64,000 nucleotides of DNA from Pseudomonas sp. ok272 (GCF_900109995.1 NZ_FOCB01000008.1:62001-126000); one strand, 5' to 3'. Counted from the stretch's first letter, positions 38,439 through 49,593 are shown. Made by a program: numbers and translations. Notes: a model not told the origin generated them from the sequence alone.

Positions 38439-40211
38439 ATGATTCTGATGCTGTCTGCCCGCCATCGCCGCGCCATTCGCCTGTCCAGTCGCTTTATCGC
38501 CCCGTATCGCTGGCAGGTCCTGGGTGCCTTGCTGGCGCTGATCATTACCGCCGGCATTACCTTGTCCATGGGCCAGGGCATTCGCCTGCTGGTGGACAAG
38601 GGGTTGATGACGCAGTCGCCGCACCTGCTCAACCAAACCATCGGCTTGTTCATGTTGCTGGTGCTCGGGCTGGCGGTCGGCACGTTTGTCCGGTTCTATT
38701 TGGTGTCATGGATTGGCGAGCGTGTGGTCGCCGACATTCGACGCAAGGTGTTCAACCACCTGATCTACCTACACCCCGGCTTTTACGAGGACAACCGCAG
38801 TTCGGAGATCCAGTCGCGGCTGACCGCCGACACCACGCTGCTGCAATCGGTGATCGGGTCGTCGCTGTCGCTGTTCCTGCGCAATGCGCTGATGGTGATC
38901 GGTGGCATCGTGCTGTTGTTCATCACCAACCCCAAGCTCACCAGTATCGTGGTCGTGGCGTTGCCCTTGGTGCTGGCGCCGATCCTGATCTTTGGCCGGC
39001 GGGTGCGCAGCCTGTCGCGCCTGAGCCAGGACCGCATCGCCGACGTGGGCAGTTACGTCTCCGAGACCCTGGGCCAGATCAAGACCGTACAAGCCTACAA
39101 CCACCAGGCGCAGGACGAGCAGCGCTTCGCGGTGACGGTAGAGCAGGCCTTCGAGACCGCACGCAAGCGCATTCTCCAGCGCTCCTGGCTGATCACGCTG
39201 GTCATCGTCCTGGTGTTGGGCGCGGTCGGGGTGATGCTCTGGGTCGGTGGCATGGACGTCATGGCCGGGCGGATTTCCGGAGGGGAGCTCGCAGCCTTTG
39301 TGTTCTACAGCCTGATCGTCGGGAGTGCCTTTGGCACCTTGAGCGAGGTGATCGGTGAGCTGCAACGGGCGGCGGGCGCGGCGGAGCGAATCGCCGAACT
39401 GCTGCGCTCGGAAAATATCATCCGCCCTCCCGCCAGCGGTCTGGTGGCACTGCCGGAACGTGTGCGCGGTGAGTTGCAGCTTGAAGACCTGGCGTTTTCC
39501 TACCCCTCACGCCCGCAAAGCTACGCCATCGATGGCGTGAACCTGACCATCAAGGCCGGTGAGACCCTGGCGCTGGTCGGGCCGTCGGGCGCGGGCAAGT
39601 CGACGGTGTATGACTTGCTGTTGCGGTTCTATGACCCGGCCCGGGGGCGGATCCTGCTGGATGGTGTGCCATTGACCCAGCTTGATCCTCAGGATGTACG
39701 CCGGTGTTTTGCCCTGGTGTCACAAACCCCGGCACTGTTTTTCGGCAGCGTCGAAGAGAACATCCGCTACGGCAAGCCGTCGGCCACCCTGGCGCAGGTG
39801 CAGGAAGCGGCTAAGATCGCTTATGCCCACGACTTTATCGAGCAGATGCCCGACGGCTACCAGACGCACCTGGGCGATGGTGGGCTGGGTCTGTCTGGCG
39901 GTCAGCGCCAGCGCCTGGCGATCGCCCGGGCGCTGCTGGTGGACGCGCCGATCCTGCTGCTGGACGAAGCCACCAGCGCCCTCGATGCCCAAAGCGAACA
40001 CCTGATCCAGCAAGCCTTGCCGAGCCTGATGAAGAACCGCACCACCCTGGTCATCGCTCACCGCCTGGCCACCGTGAAGAATGCCGACCGTATCGCGGTG
40101 ATGGATCAGGGCACGCTGGTGGCGATCGGTACCCATCAGGAGTTGATCGCCAGTAATGCGCTGTATGCGCGATTGGCGGCGCTGCAGTTCAATGATGGTG
40201 TGGCACCGTAG
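38439..40211 (+). CDS. MsbA-like ABC exporter (fused permease-ATPase)
   Basis: 590 residues: six transmembrane helices (about 25-300) and a C-terminal nucleotide-binding domain with Walker A GPSGAGKST (about 378-386), signature LSGGQRQRLAIARAL and Walker B ILLLDEATSALD. Half-transporters of this type export lipids, peptides or drugs as homodimers; similarity to MsbA does not prove lipid A export, because Pseudomonas has other MsbA homologues. ATG 38448 (MLSARHRRAIR) is an equally good start. It is followed by a REP pair. Confidence 0.88.
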   Translation: MILMLSARHRRAIRLSSRFIAPYRWQVLGALLALIITAGITLSMGQGIRLLVDKGLMTQSPHLLNQTIGLFMLLVLGLAVGTFVRFYLVSWIGERVVADIRRKVFNHLIYLHPGFYEDNRSSEIQSRLTADTTLLQSVIGSSLSLFLRNALMVIGGIVLLFITNPKLTSIVVVALPLVLAPILIFGRRVRSLSRLSQDRIADVGSYVSETLGQIKTVQAYNHQAQDEQRFAVTVEQAFETARKRILQRSWLITLVIVLVLGAVGVMLWVGGMDVMAGRISGGELAAFVFYSLIVGSAFGTLSEVIGELQRAAGAAERIAELLRSENIIRPPASGLVALPERVRGELQLEDLAFSYPSRPQSYAIDGVNLTIKAGETLALVGPSGAGKSTVYDLLLRFYDPARGRILLDGVPLTQLDPQDVRRCFALVSQTPALFFGSVEENIRYGKPSATLAQVQEAAKIAYAHDFIEQMPDGYQTHLGDGGLGLSGGQRQRLAIARALLVDAPILLLDEATSALDAQSEHLIQQALPSLMKNRTTLVIAHRLATVKNADRIAVMDQGTLVAIGTHQELIASNALYARLAALQFNDGVAP

Positions 40212-40278
40212 GAGCGAGGCTTGCCCGCGAAGCGCTTGGCGCTCTTGAAGCCCCCTTCGCCGGCAGCGTGGCCCCTAC
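40208..40278. repeat. REP pair (BIME-like) after the ABC exporter
   Basis: GTAGGAGCGAGGCTTGCCCG at 208-227 with CGAAG following, and the inverted, diverged partner CTTCGCCGGCAGCGTGGCCC at 255-274. It fills the gap between two convergent genes. Confidence 0.82.
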
Positions 40279-40288
40279 AGGATCAGCA

Positions 40289-42217
40289 TTACTGATCATC
40301 AAAGTAGCGTTCATGCCAATCCACCAGCGGCTGCGGTGCGTTGAGCTTCTGGCCGTAGATCACCGAGTACGACAGCACGTTCTGCACGTACTGGCGGGTT
40401 TCGTCGAAGGGGATGCTTTCGACCCAGACGTCGAAGCTCAGGTGATCGGCGCCGCGCAGCCATTGGCGCACGCGGCCGGGCCCGGCGTTGTAGGCGGCGG
40501 AGGCGAGCACGCGGTTGCCGTTGAACTGGCTGTGGACCTGGCTCAAGTAGGCGGCGCCCAGCTGGATGTTTTTGTCCGGGTTCAATACTTGCTGCGGCGA
40601 GGCCAGCGGGATGCTGAACTTGCGCGCGGTTTCCTTGGCGGTGCCGGGCATCAACTGCATCAGGCCGCTGGCGCCAACGCCCGAACGGGCGTCGTCCATG
40701 AAGGCGCTTTCCTGGCGAGTGATGGCGAACACCCAGCTTGAATGCAGGCCGCGGACCTTGGCTTCGCGCACCAGCGTATCGCGGTGGGCCATCGGGAAGC
40801 GGATGTCCAGGTCGTCCCAGTACTGCGCCTGGCTGATGGTGCGAATGGCCGGGAAGTACCATTTCAGGTCGTAGGCCAGCTTGGCCTGGGCGACCATTTC
40901 GTCGCGGTTGAAGTGACGGCTGACGTAGTACCACTCACGACGTCCATCGACGATCTGCCCGCGGGCATGGAACTCCAGTGCCCGGCGTACCCCTGGGGTG
41001 TTGCGCACCTTATTGATCAGCGCCTGGCTCAGGACCAGGGGCTTGTTGTTCAGGGAGTACGGCGATTGCGAGCGATCGGCCGCGAGGAACCCGTAGAAGT
41101 CGCGCTCACGGGCCAGGCCCTTGTACAGCACCTGAGCCTCTGGGTTCTGCGGTTGGGCCAGTTCCAGGCTGCGGGCCTGCCAGTAGCGCCAGCGGTTGGT
41201 GGTGGCCAGGTCCTGGGGCAGGCGGCGGGTCAACTGATAGGCGTCGTCCCAGCGCGCCAGGCGCAGCAGCAGGCGCAGGCGCCATTCGGACACGGTGTTG
41301 TCGCGCAGTTCCGGGTCGTACTTGGTCATGACATCGAGCGCGCGGCTGTCGAAGCGGCGTGCCAGGGTCAGGCCGATTTCCCGGGCGATGGCGACTTTTT
41401 CATCGCGGGAGAAATGCATGCTGCTGGCATAGCCGTCGAGCAGGGCCATGGCCTTGTCCGGGTCCTGGCGGGCCAGTCGGCGCAAGCCCAGGCTGACAAC
41501 GTCGGACATGGCGGCATCGGCGGGGGCGAAGCGCGATGGCTGGTTGAGCAGCTCGGGTTTTTGCGCCACGTCCACCAGCAAGCGACCGCGCGGTGCCAGG
41601 GTGGTCATGCCGCTGACCAGGGCGTTGGCCAGCGGATAGTTGCGGGTCCCGGCGGCCAGCTTGGCGCGTTCCCAGCGTTTTTGTTCGGTCAGTTGGCCAT
41701 CGGCCGCCCATTGGGCGAACAGGGCGTCACAGGCGCTCGGTTGGGACTTGCCGGTGAGCCAGAGCTTTTCGGTGTTGGCATACCCCTCGGCCTTGAGGTT
41801 ATGGGTGATCTGGTAGTGCGCATTGAGGCAGTCCAGCTCAGTGAAATTGAGCTTGGGGTCGTAGTACTTGACGAACGTCACCCACTCACCGCGATCCGCC
41901 AGCCAGCGCAGCCAGCGCAGTTTCATCCAGTTGGCTTGTGGCAGGTCACCGTGCTCGGCGAGGAACTTCTCGATTTCCTGGTTGCTGGCGCTTTTCAGGC
42001 GTGCGGTCAGCTCGTCGTAGGCCAGGTAAGGCTCCAGAGGGTAATCACTCAGGGCCTGGCTGTAGCGAACGTAGGGGCCGGTATCGCCTTTGGCCAGGGC
42101 GCGCTTGGCTTCATCGTAATACTGGCGCTGGGTGGACAGGTCCACCGCCTGGGCGGATTGAACGGCAGTGGTCGAGAGAAGAAGGCACGATAAAAAGCTG
42201 AAAAGGCGACTGCGCAT
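40289..42217 (-). CDS. slt: Soluble lytic murein transglycosylase Slt
   Basis: 642 residues. A signal peptide (about 1-24, MRSRLFSFLSCLLLSTTAVQ then SAQA) sends it to the periplasm. A long alpha-superhelical U/L domain follows and a C-terminal transglycosylase domain (about 475-620) has the catalytic Glu in TRQESAF and GLMQLMPGTA, then NIQLGAAYL and AAYNAGPGRV. It cleaves peptidoglycan glycan strands with 1,6-anhydro products. The start at 42217 gives the normal length and signal peptide; upstream Mets lack support. It is divergent from uup. Confidence 0.95.
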   Translation of the reverse strand: MRSRLFSFLSCLLLSTTAVQSAQAVDLSTQRQYYDEAKRALAKGDTGPYVRYSQALSDYPLEPYLAYDELTARLKSASNQEIEKFLAEHGDLPQANWMKLRWLRWLADRGEWVTFVKYYDPKLNFTELDCLNAHYQITHNLKAEGYANTEKLWLTGKSQPSACDALFAQWAADGQLTEQKRWERAKLAAGTRNYPLANALVSGMTTLAPRGRLLVDVAQKPELLNQPSRFAPADAAMSDVVSLGLRRLARQDPDKAMALLDGYASSMHFSRDEKVAIAREIGLTLARRFDSRALDVMTKYDPELRDNTVSEWRLRLLLRLARWDDAYQLTRRLPQDLATTNRWRYWQARSLELAQPQNPEAQVLYKGLARERDFYGFLAADRSQSPYSLNNKPLVLSQALINKVRNTPGVRRALEFHARGQIVDGRREWYYVSRHFNRDEMVAQAKLAYDLKWYFPAIRTISQAQYWDDLDIRFPMAHRDTLVREAKVRGLHSSWVFAITRQESAFMDDARSGVGASGLMQLMPGTAKETARKFSIPLASPQQVLNPDKNIQLGAAYLSQVHSQFNGNRVLASAAYNAGPGRVRQWLRGADHLSFDVWVESIPFDETRQYVQNVLSYSVIYGQKLNAPQPLVDWHERYFDDQ

Positions 42218-42432
42218 GAGACATCCGTGCAGAGAAATCATGATAGATGCTGGCCTAGGGCCGGCATTGATTGTCTTGTAGCTTAGCCTTTTGCCGGCAA
42301 CGGGTGAAAGCTTTGCCGGCCCGCCGGTGTAAGTTCGCAACAATTGTTGTGCAGAGTCTCCACACAGTGAAATTGCGGGCCTTCTGAGGCCTTAAGTCAG
42401 GTAGAATGCGCGCCCGGTTTTTGGAGAAGCTC

Positions 42433-44349
42433 ATGACCCTGCTCAAATTCAGCGATGTGTCCCTTGCTTTCGGCGCTATGCCGTTGTTGGACAAGGTGTC
42501 CTGGCAGATCGCCCGTGGTGAGCGGGTGTGCATCATCGGCCGTAACGGCACAGGCAAGTCCAGCATGATGAAGCTGGTCAAGGGCGATCAGAAGCCCGAT
42601 GACGGTTCTGTATGGCGCGCACCTGGCCTCAAGATCGGCGAATTACCGCAAGAATTGCCAGTGGCCGACGAGCGGACAGTGTTCGACGTGGTGGCCGAAG
42701 GCCTGGACGGTGTGGGCGAGCTGCTTGCGCAGTACCATCACCTGAGCCAGAACATCGTCACCGACGCCGACCTGGACAAGCTGATGCACGTCCAGCACGA
42801 CCTTGAAGCCCGTGATGGCTGGCGTTTGCAGCAATTGGTCGACAGCACCCTGAGTCGCCTGCAATTGCCTGCCGACAAGACCCTTGCTGAGTTGTCCGGC
42901 GGCTGGCGTCGTCGCGTCCTGCTGGCGCAGGCGCTGGTTTCCGAGCCAGATCTGCTGCTGCTCGACGAGCCAACCAACCACCTGGATATCGGTGCAATCG
43001 CCTGGCTCGAAGAAGCGCTGAAGGATTTCCAGGGCGCCGTGCTGTTCATCACGCACGACCGTTCTTTCCTGCAGAACCTGGCAACCCGCATCCTGGAACT
43101 GGATCGCGGTGGCCTGATCGATTGGAACGGCGACTACGCCAGCTTCCTGGTGCACAAGGAAGCCGCACTGTCGGCGGAAGAAACCGCCAATGCGCTGTTC
43201 GACAAAAAGCTGGCCCAGGAAGAAGTCTGGATCCGCCAGGGCATCAAGGCCCGCCGTACCCGTAACGAAGGCCGTGTGCGTGCCCTCAAAGCCCTGCGTG
43301 TTGAGCGCAGCGAGCGTCGCGAACGCACCGGCAAGGCCAATATCCAGCTCGATACGGCCGATAAGTCGGGCAAGCAGGTCATGGTGCTGGAGAACGTCAG
43401 CTTCCATCACCCGGACGGCCCGTTCCTGATCAAGGACTTCTCCATGGTCCTGCAGCGCGGCGACCGTATCGGTCTGCTGGGCGCCAACGGTACCGGCAAG
43501 ACCACGCTGCTGAAGCTGATGCTCAGCGGCTTGCAGCCAACCAGCGGCACCGTGGAGGAGGGGACGCGGATCGATGTGGCCTACTTCGACCAATTGCGCC
43601 ACCAGTTGGACCTGGAAAAGACCGTGATCGACAACGTCGCTGAAGGTCGCGACTTCATCGACATCGACGGCCAGAGCCGCCATGTGCTGAGTTACCTCGG
43701 CGACTTCCTGTTCAGCCCGCAGCGTGCCCGCACGCCGGTCAAGGCGCTGTCCGGTGGTGAGCGTGCCCGTCTGTTGCTGGCCAAGTTGTTCAGCAAGCCA
43801 GCGAACCTGCTGGTGCTCGACGAACCCACCAACGACCTCGATGTGGAAACCCTCGAGTTGCTGGAGGAGGTCCTGCTGACCTTCAACGGCACCGTGCTGA
43901 TGGTCAGCCACGACCGGGCATTCCTCGACAACGTCGTCACCAGCACCTTGGTCTTCGAAGGTGAAGGCAAGGTCCGTGAGTACGTCGGTGGTTATCAGGA
44001 CTGGCTGCGCCAGGGCGGCTCGCCGCGTTTGTTGGGCGTGACCGAGAGCAAATCCGGCAAGGCCGACTTGAACTCTGCCGTGGTGGACACCGCGCCTGCG
44101 CCAGCGGCTGCGGTCGAGGCTCCGGCGGCGAAGAAAAAGCTCAGCTACAAGCTTCAGCGCGAGCTGGAAGCCCTGCCGGGTGAGATCGACGCCAAGGAAC
44201 AGCAGATTGCCGCGGTGGAAGCCGAGATGGCTGACGCCGGGTTCTACCAGCGTCCAGCGGTCGAGACCGCCAAGGTCATCGCTTCACTTGAGCAACTGCA
44301 AGCGGAGTTGGAAGTATTGGTCGAGCGCTGGGCCGAACTGGATGCCTGA
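42433..44349 (+). CDS. uup: Uup, ABC-F family ATPase
   Basis: 638 residues with two ABC domains: Walker A GRNGTGKSS (about 36) and GANGTGKTT (about 352), signature LSGGWRRR and LSGGERAR, Walker B LLLLDEPTNHLD and LLVLDEPTNDLD, joined by the ABC-F linker. A coiled-coil C-terminal domain (about 560-635) is characteristic of Uup, which binds DNA branch points and ribosomes and affects precise transposon excision. ATG 42433 is preceded by GGAGAAG. A hairpin terminator follows 20 bases after the stop. Confidence 0.94.
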   Translation: MTLLKFSDVSLAFGAMPLLDKVSWQIARGERVCIIGRNGTGKSSMMKLVKGDQKPDDGSVWRAPGLKIGELPQELPVADERTVFDVVAEGLDGVGELLAQYHHLSQNIVTDADLDKLMHVQHDLEARDGWRLQQLVDSTLSRLQLPADKTLAELSGGWRRRVLLAQALVSEPDLLLLDEPTNHLDIGAIAWLEEALKDFQGAVLFITHDRSFLQNLATRILELDRGGLIDWNGDYASFLVHKEAALSAEETANALFDKKLAQEEVWIRQGIKARRTRNEGRVRALKALRVERSERRERTGKANIQLDTADKSGKQVMVLENVSFHHPDGPFLIKDFSMVLQRGDRIGLLGANGTGKTTLLKLMLSGLQPTSGTVEEGTRIDVAYFDQLRHQLDLEKTVIDNVAEGRDFIDIDGQSRHVLSYLGDFLFSPQRARTPVKALSGGERARLLLAKLFSKPANLLVLDEPTNDLDVETLELLEEVLLTFNGTVLMVSHDRAFLDNVVTSTLVFEGEGKVREYVGGYQDWLRQGGSPRLLGVTESKSGKADLNSAVVDTAPAPAAAVEAPAAKKKLSYKLQRELEALPGEIDAKEQQIAAVEAEMADAGFYQRPAVETAKVIASLEQLQAELEVLVERWAELDA

Positions 44350-44369
44350 GTGATCGGTTGTTGATGTAG

Positions 44370-44406
44370 AAAAACCCGGCCTCATGGAGATGAGTGCCGG
44401 GTTTTT
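44370..44406. terminator. Bidirectional terminator, uup / usp
   Basis: An 11-bp stem AAAAACCCGGC (370-380) / GCCGGGTTTTT (396-406) with an inner CTCAT/ATGAG helix. The A and T runs at its base allow termination in both directions between the convergent uup and universal stress protein genes. Confidence 0.93.
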
Positions 44407-44430
44407 CATATGGGGCACATGCGTGCAGGG

Positions 44431-44868
44431 TCAGCTTTTGATCAGGCGTACCGCCAGCACATCGCACGGCGCGCCATGTAGCACATCGTTGGCGGTGGAA
44501 CCCAGCAGCAATGCCAGCCCGTGGCGACCATGGCTGCCGACCACGATCAGGTCACAGCTTTGCTCCTTGGCGAAATGGTGGATTTCCTGGCGCGGCTGGC
44601 CGTAGGTCAGGTGGCTGTTGTCCCTGGAGAGCTCGGGGTACTTGTTGATCAGGCGCTCCAGGCGCTCCTTGGCCTGGTCGAATTGCTGTTGCTGCAGTTG
44701 CGACAGGTCCATCGGCACGTCACCACCAAAGGCCATGGCCATTGGCTCGACGATGTGTACCAGGGACAATTTGGCGCCATTGCTGACGGACAACTCGCGG
44801 GCGCGATGGATCACAGGATCGCACTCTTCGGTTAGATCTACGGCGACCAGAATGTGGTGGTAGGGCAT
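44431..44868 (-). CDS. Universal stress protein (UspA family)
   Basis: 145 residues. Begins MPYHHILVAVDLTEECDPV and carries the ATP-loop pattern VGSHGRHGLALLLGSTANDV (Gly-x2-Gly-x9-Gly-Ser type). UspA-fold proteins help survival in stress and stationary phase. AGGAGG 8 bases before the ATG at 44868 fixes the start; a longer reading from 45177 overlaps the divergent gene and is rejected. The position after uup is conserved in Pseudomonas. Confidence 0.95.
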   Translation of the reverse strand: MPYHHILVAVDLTEECDPVIHRARELSVSNGAKLSLVHIVEPMAMAFGGDVPMDLSQLQQQQFDQAKERLERLINKYPELSRDNSHLTYGQPRQEIHHFAKEQSCDLIVVGSHGRHGLALLLGSTANDVLHGAPCDVLAVRLIKS

Positions 44869-44972
44869 GAGGTGCACCTCCTGAGGATGGCGATGAGGAT
44901 AAGTATGGCTGGTTTCAAGCGAATGGGGCTGGACCCGAATCAATTCGCCCATCAAGAATCGGGAGTACAGAT

Positions 44973-45410
44973 ATGACGGTCTGGATAGTGGTGTCAATCC
45001 TTGCGCTCGTGTTGAGCCCTTTGGCGTGGCTGCGTCCCTCACGTAGCCAGGGTGGTCGAATGGCCCTGCGCATGGAGGCGCGACGCATGGGATTGGCCAT
45101 GCAGTTGGTGCCACAGGAGTGGCCGCACTGGTTAACCCCGGAGCCGCCGAGCCCGTGTGCGCAGTACCATCGACCACGCCGGGGCAATCGGCCGGCCTGC
45201 TGGAGCTATTGGCAAAAGGCGCCGGGTGTGTGGGTCAATCAGTGGCAGGAGGTCTGCGAGGATCCGGCGTTGCTGATTCATTTCCAGAAGTTGCCGGCCA
45301 ACGTCTACAAGGTCGAAGCCGATAAGCAAATGATTACCCTGTATTGGGGGGAGAAGGGTGACGCCCAGGTGTTGCAGGACATCGATGCCACCCTCAAGGC
45401 GCTGGCCTGA
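44973..45410 (+). CDS. Conserved Pseudomonas protein, N-terminal membrane anchor
   Basis: 145 residues. The first 20 (MTVWIVVSILALVLSPLAWL) form a hydrophobic helix that could anchor the protein to the inner membrane; the rest is soluble with many Trp residues and no known motif. Function unknown. GGGAG lies 8 bases before ATG 44973. It lies between usp and fadBA, the same place as PA3016-type genes in P. aeruginosa. Annotations of such genes as preprotein translocase subunits are not supported by what I see. Confidence 0.78.
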   Translation: MTVWIVVSILALVLSPLAWLRPSRSQGGRMALRMEARRMGLAMQLVPQEWPHWLTPEPPSPCAQYHRPRRGNRPACWSYWQKAPGVWVNQWQEVCEDPALLIHFQKLPANVYKVEADKQMITLYWGEKGDAQVLQDIDATLKALA

Positions 45411-45420
45411 AACAATAAAA

Positions 45421-45442
45421 AGCCCGACATCATCGTCGGGCT
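45421..45442 (-). terminator. Hairpin, T run on the leftward side only
   Basis: A perfect 8-bp stem AGCCCGAC (421-428) / GTCGGGCT (435-442) with a 6-base loop. The stem is preceded by CAATAAAA, so the minus-strand RNA has the U tract; the plus-strand side has GGAGTTGG and no T run. It would terminate leftward RNA better than the rightward gene it follows. Confidence 0.6.
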
Positions 45443-45545
45443 GGAGTTGGCCAGGCAGGCCGGAATTCTTCGTCTGTCGATCGTGCGCCGGCCACAGGCC
45501 AGCGCACACGCATATTCGTTTACTGTCCCCGTCAGCGTAGTCGCT

Positions 45546-45558
45546 CGAACGCGGTTTG
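45546..45558. promoter_or_regulatory. Candidate PsrA operator upstream of fadBA
   Basis: CGAAC GCG GTTTG fits the PsrA pattern (G/C)AAAC-N2-4-GTTT(G/C) with one mismatch. It lies 345 bases before the fadB start. PsrA is a known repressor of fadBA in P. aeruginosa, and psrA is in this window. The distance to the gene and the mismatch limit confidence. Confidence 0.4.
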
Positions 45559-45902
45559 CCGCGAATTAGGACGACGTTTCTAACTATTGATTCTATGAAT
45601 GACTGCGCATGCGCCGGCGTGTTGTTGGGCTTGCGGGTGCCAAAATGACCGCAAAGTCGCGTTTCAGCACGCATTTCGGGCGATTGACAATTGTCGGAAA
45701 TTCCGTGAAGGTGACACACCCAAATCAAACGGGCGTATGAATTGAGCGTTTGTATTTTCAGATCGCTCCTACAGAATCCCGACTATCGCGTTGGCGGGTG
45801 TGCCTGCTGGAATGGCGTTAGCATCGACGTTGTCGTCATGCCGAGCCAGAACATCAGCGTCCGACGTGTACTGTTCAGCTTCCATATCGTGGAGATCAGT
45901 TG

Positions 45903-48050
45903 ATGATTTACGAAGGTAAAGCCATCACGGTTAAGGCTCTTGAAAGTGGCATCGTCGAACTGAAGTTCGACCTCAAGGGTGAGTCCGTCAACAAGTTCAA
46001 CCGTCTAACCCTGAACGAACTGCGTCAGGCCGTGGACACCATCAAGGCAGATGCGTCGATCAAGGGCGTGATCGTCAGCAGCGGCAAGGACGTTTTCATC
46101 GTCGGCGCCGACATCACCGAATTCGTCGATAACTTCAAGCTGCCCGATGCTGAGCTTGTGGCTGGCAACCTCGAAGCCAACAAGATTTTCAGCGATTTTG
46201 AAGACCTCAATGTCCCGACTGTGGCAGCTATCAACGGCATCGCCTTGGGTGGCGGTCTGGAAATGTGCCTGGCTGCGGACTATCGCGTCATGTCCACCGT
46301 GGCCAAGATCGGCCTGCCGGAAGTCAAGCTGGGCATCTACCCAGGCTTCGGCGGCACCGTTCGCCTGCCGCGCATCATCGGTGCCGACAATGCCATCGAG
46401 TGGATCGCCGCCGGTAAGGAAAACCGTCCTGAAGACGCGCTGAAAGTAGGCGCTGTTGATGCGGTGGTTGCGCCAGAGAAATTGCAGGAAGCGGCTCTTG
46501 AGCTGATCAAGCGCGCCATCTGCGGCGAGTTCGATTACAAGGCCAAGCGCCAGCCGAAGCTGGAAAAGCTCAAGCTCAACGCCATCGAACAAATGATGGC
46601 GTTCGAAACCGCCAAGGGTTTTGTGGCTGGTCAGGCGGGTCCGAACTACCCGGCACCGGTCGAAGCCATCAAGACGATCCAGAAAGCCGCGAACTTCGGT
46701 CGCGACAAGGCGCTGGAAATCGAAGCTGCAGGTTTCGTGAAGCTGGCCAAGACCTCTGCCGCGCAGAGCTTGATCGGCTTGTTCCTGAACGATCAGGAGC
46801 TGAAGAAAAAGGCCAAGGCCTACGACGAAATCGCCAAGGACGTGAAGCAGGCTGCCGTACTGGGCGCTGGCATCATGGGTGGCGGTATCGCCTATCAGTC
46901 GGCCTCCAAAGGTACGCCGATCCTGATGAAAGACATCAACGAACACGGTATCGAGCAGGGCCTGGCAGAAGCTGCCAAGCTGCTGGTTGGCCGCGTTGAT
47001 AAAGGTCGCATGACCGCAGCAAAAATGGCTGAAGTGCTCAACGGCATTCGTCCTACGCTGTCCTACGGCGATTTCGGTCACGTCGACCTGGTGGTCGAGG
47101 CCGTGGTCGAGAACCCGAAGGTCAAGCAGGCGGTGTTGGCTGAAGTCGAAGACCATGTCAAAGAGGACACCATCCTCGCCTCGAACACCTCGACCATTTC
47201 CATCAGCTTGTTGGCCAAGGCACTCAAGCGTCCGGAAAACTTCGTCGGCATGCACTTCTTCAACCCCGTGCACATGATGCCCCTGGTCGAAGTGATCCGT
47301 GGCGAGAAGTCCAGCGAGCTGGCCGTTGCCACGACCGTTGCTTACGCCAAGAAAATGGGCAAGAACCCGATCGTCGTCAACGATTGCCCGGGCTTCCTGG
47401 TCAACCGCGTCCTGTTTCCGTACTTCGGCGGTTTCGCCAAGCTGGTCAGCGCCGGTGTGGACTTCGTCCGTATCGACAAGATCATGGAAAAATTCGGCTG
47501 GCCCATGGGCCCTGCCTACCTGATGGACGTCGTCGGCATCGACACCGGCCACCATGGTCGCGACGTGATGGCCGAAGGCTTCCCGGATCGCATGAAAGAC
47601 GACCGTCGTACGGCCATCGACGTGCTCTACGAAGCCAAGCGCCTGGGCCAGAAAAATGGCAAGGGCTTCTACGCCTACGAGACCGACAAACGCGGCAAGC
47701 AGAAGAAAGTGGCCGACCCGTCGGTGCTGGAAGTGCTCAAGCCGATCGTTTACGAACAGCGTGAAGTCACTGACGAAGACATCATCAATTGGATGATGAT
47801 TCCGCTGTGCCTGGAGACCGTTCGTTGCCTGGAAGACGGCATCGTCGAGACCGCTGCCGAAGCCGATATGGGCCTGGTCTACGGGATTGGCTTCCCTCCA
47901 TTCCGTGGCGGCGCGCTGCGCTACATCGACTCGATCGGTGTTGCCGAGTTCGTTGCCCTGGCTGACCAGTACGCTGATTTGGGCGCGCTGTACCACCCGA
48001 CCGCGAAGCTGCGCGAAATGGCCAAGACTGGCCAGCGGTTCTTCGGTTAA
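45903..48050 (+). CDS. fadB: FadB/FaoA, multifunctional fatty-acid oxidation complex alpha subunit
   Basis: 715 residues. N-terminal enoyl-CoA hydratase/isomerase domain (about 1-190, [14 protein letters not shown] and the hydratase Glu in [15 protein letters not shown]), then 3-hydroxyacyl-CoA dehydrogenase (about 315-700, NAD motif [23 protein letters not shown] with catalytic His, [12 protein letters not shown]). It carries out the middle steps of beta-oxidation in complex with FadA. GGAG 8 bases before ATG 45903 fixes the start. fadA follows after 32 bases on the same transcript. Confidence 0.97.
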   Translation: MIYEGKAITVKALESGIVELKFDLKGESVNKFNRLTLNELRQAVDTIKADASIKGVIVSSGKDVFIVGADITEFVDNFKLPDAELVAGNLEANKIFSDFEDLNVPTVAAINGIALGGGLEMCLAADYRVMSTVAKIGLPEVKLGIYPGFGGTVRLPRIIGADNAIEWIAAGKENRPEDALKVGAVDAVVAPEKLQEAALELIKRAICGEFDYKAKRQPKLEKLKLNAIEQMMAFETAKGFVAGQAGPNYPAPVEAIKTIQKAANFGRDKALEIEAAGFVKLAKTSAAQSLIGLFLNDQELKKKAKAYDEIAKDVKQAAVLGAGIMGGGIAYQSASKGTPILMKDINEHGIEQGLAEAAKLLVGRVDKGRMTAAKMAEVLNGIRPTLSYGDFGHVDLVVEAVVENPKVKQAVLAEVEDHVKEDTILASNTSTISISLLAKALKRPENFVGMHFFNPVHMMPLVEVIRGEKSSELAVATTVAYAKKMGKNPIVVNDCPGFLVNRVLFPYFGGFAKLVSAGVDFVRIDKIMEKFGWPMGPAYLMDVVGIDTGHHGRDVMAEGFPDRMKDDRRTAIDVLYEAKRLGQKNGKGFYAYETDKRGKQKKVADPSVLEVLKPIVYEQREVTDEDIINWMMIPLCLETVRCLEDGIVETAAEADMGLVYGIGFPPFRGGALRYIDSIGVAEFVALADQYADLGALYHPTAKLREMAKTGQRFFG

Positions 48051-48076
48051 GCGTCCAAACACTAGAGCGAGAGTGA

Positions 48077-49258
<1,182 letters not shown>

Positions 49259-49276
49259 GCGCTTCGTCGATGGAAG

Positions 49277-49306
49277 CCGGGGCCAAGTGCCCCGGTTTTT
49301 GTTTTT
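49277..49306 (+). terminator. Rho-independent terminator of fadBA
   Basis: A 7-bp GC stem CCGGGGC (277-283) / GCCCCGG (289-295) with a 5-base loop, followed by TTTTTGTTTTT on the plus strand. Confidence 0.95.
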
Positions 49307-49356
49307 CAGAAGATTTTTATTTTTTATTTGATCGCATTCGAACGAGGCCCCTGAAC

Positions 49357-49593
49357 ATGTCGATACAACCCGGTCTCTACCAGCATTACAAAGGACCGCA
49401 GTACCGTGTTTTCAGTGTTGCACGGCACTCCGAGACGGAAGAAGAAGTGGTCTTCTACCAAGCCCTGTATGGGGATTACGGTTTTTGGGTGCGTCCCTTG
49501 AGTATGTTCCTGGAGTCAGTCGAGGTTGACGGCGAGCAGGTCCCACGCTTTGCTTTGGTGCAGGTCGAACCAAGCCTTTTTTCAAGGCCATAA
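49357..49593 (+). CDS. DUF1653 family protein
   Basis: 78 residues with the DUF1653 pattern: GLYQHYKGPQYRVFSVARHSE then EEVVFYQALY then GFWVRPLSMF. Function is not established. The ATG at 49357 starts the domain, with GAGG about 10 bases upstream. It lies between the fadBA terminator and topA, the same neighbourhood as PA3012-type genes. Confidence 0.88.
   Translation: MSIQPGLYQHYKGPQYRVFSVARHSETEEEVVFYQALYGDYGFWVRPLSMFLESVEVDGEQVPRFALVQVEPSLFSRP

Larger units (their letters stand above)
45411..45902. promoter_or_regulatory. Upstream region of the fadBA operon
   Basis: 492 bases with no gene. It must contain the promoter of fadBA. It holds a hairpin at 45421-45442 (AGCCCGAC/GTCGGGCT, T run only on the leftward side) and a candidate PsrA site at 45546-45558, both listed. 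A TTGACA at 45684-45689 could be a -35, but I find no matching -10. Confidence 0.5.

Noticed and set aside
45132..45728. 198-codon minus-strand frame in the fadBA upstream region
   Set aside because: It is antisense to the preceding gene over half its length, with no ribosome binding site or family features.
45717..45750. CAAAC and GTTTG half-sites as a PsrA operator
   Set aside because: The half-sites are about 17 bases apart, while PsrA sites have a 2-4 base spacer.
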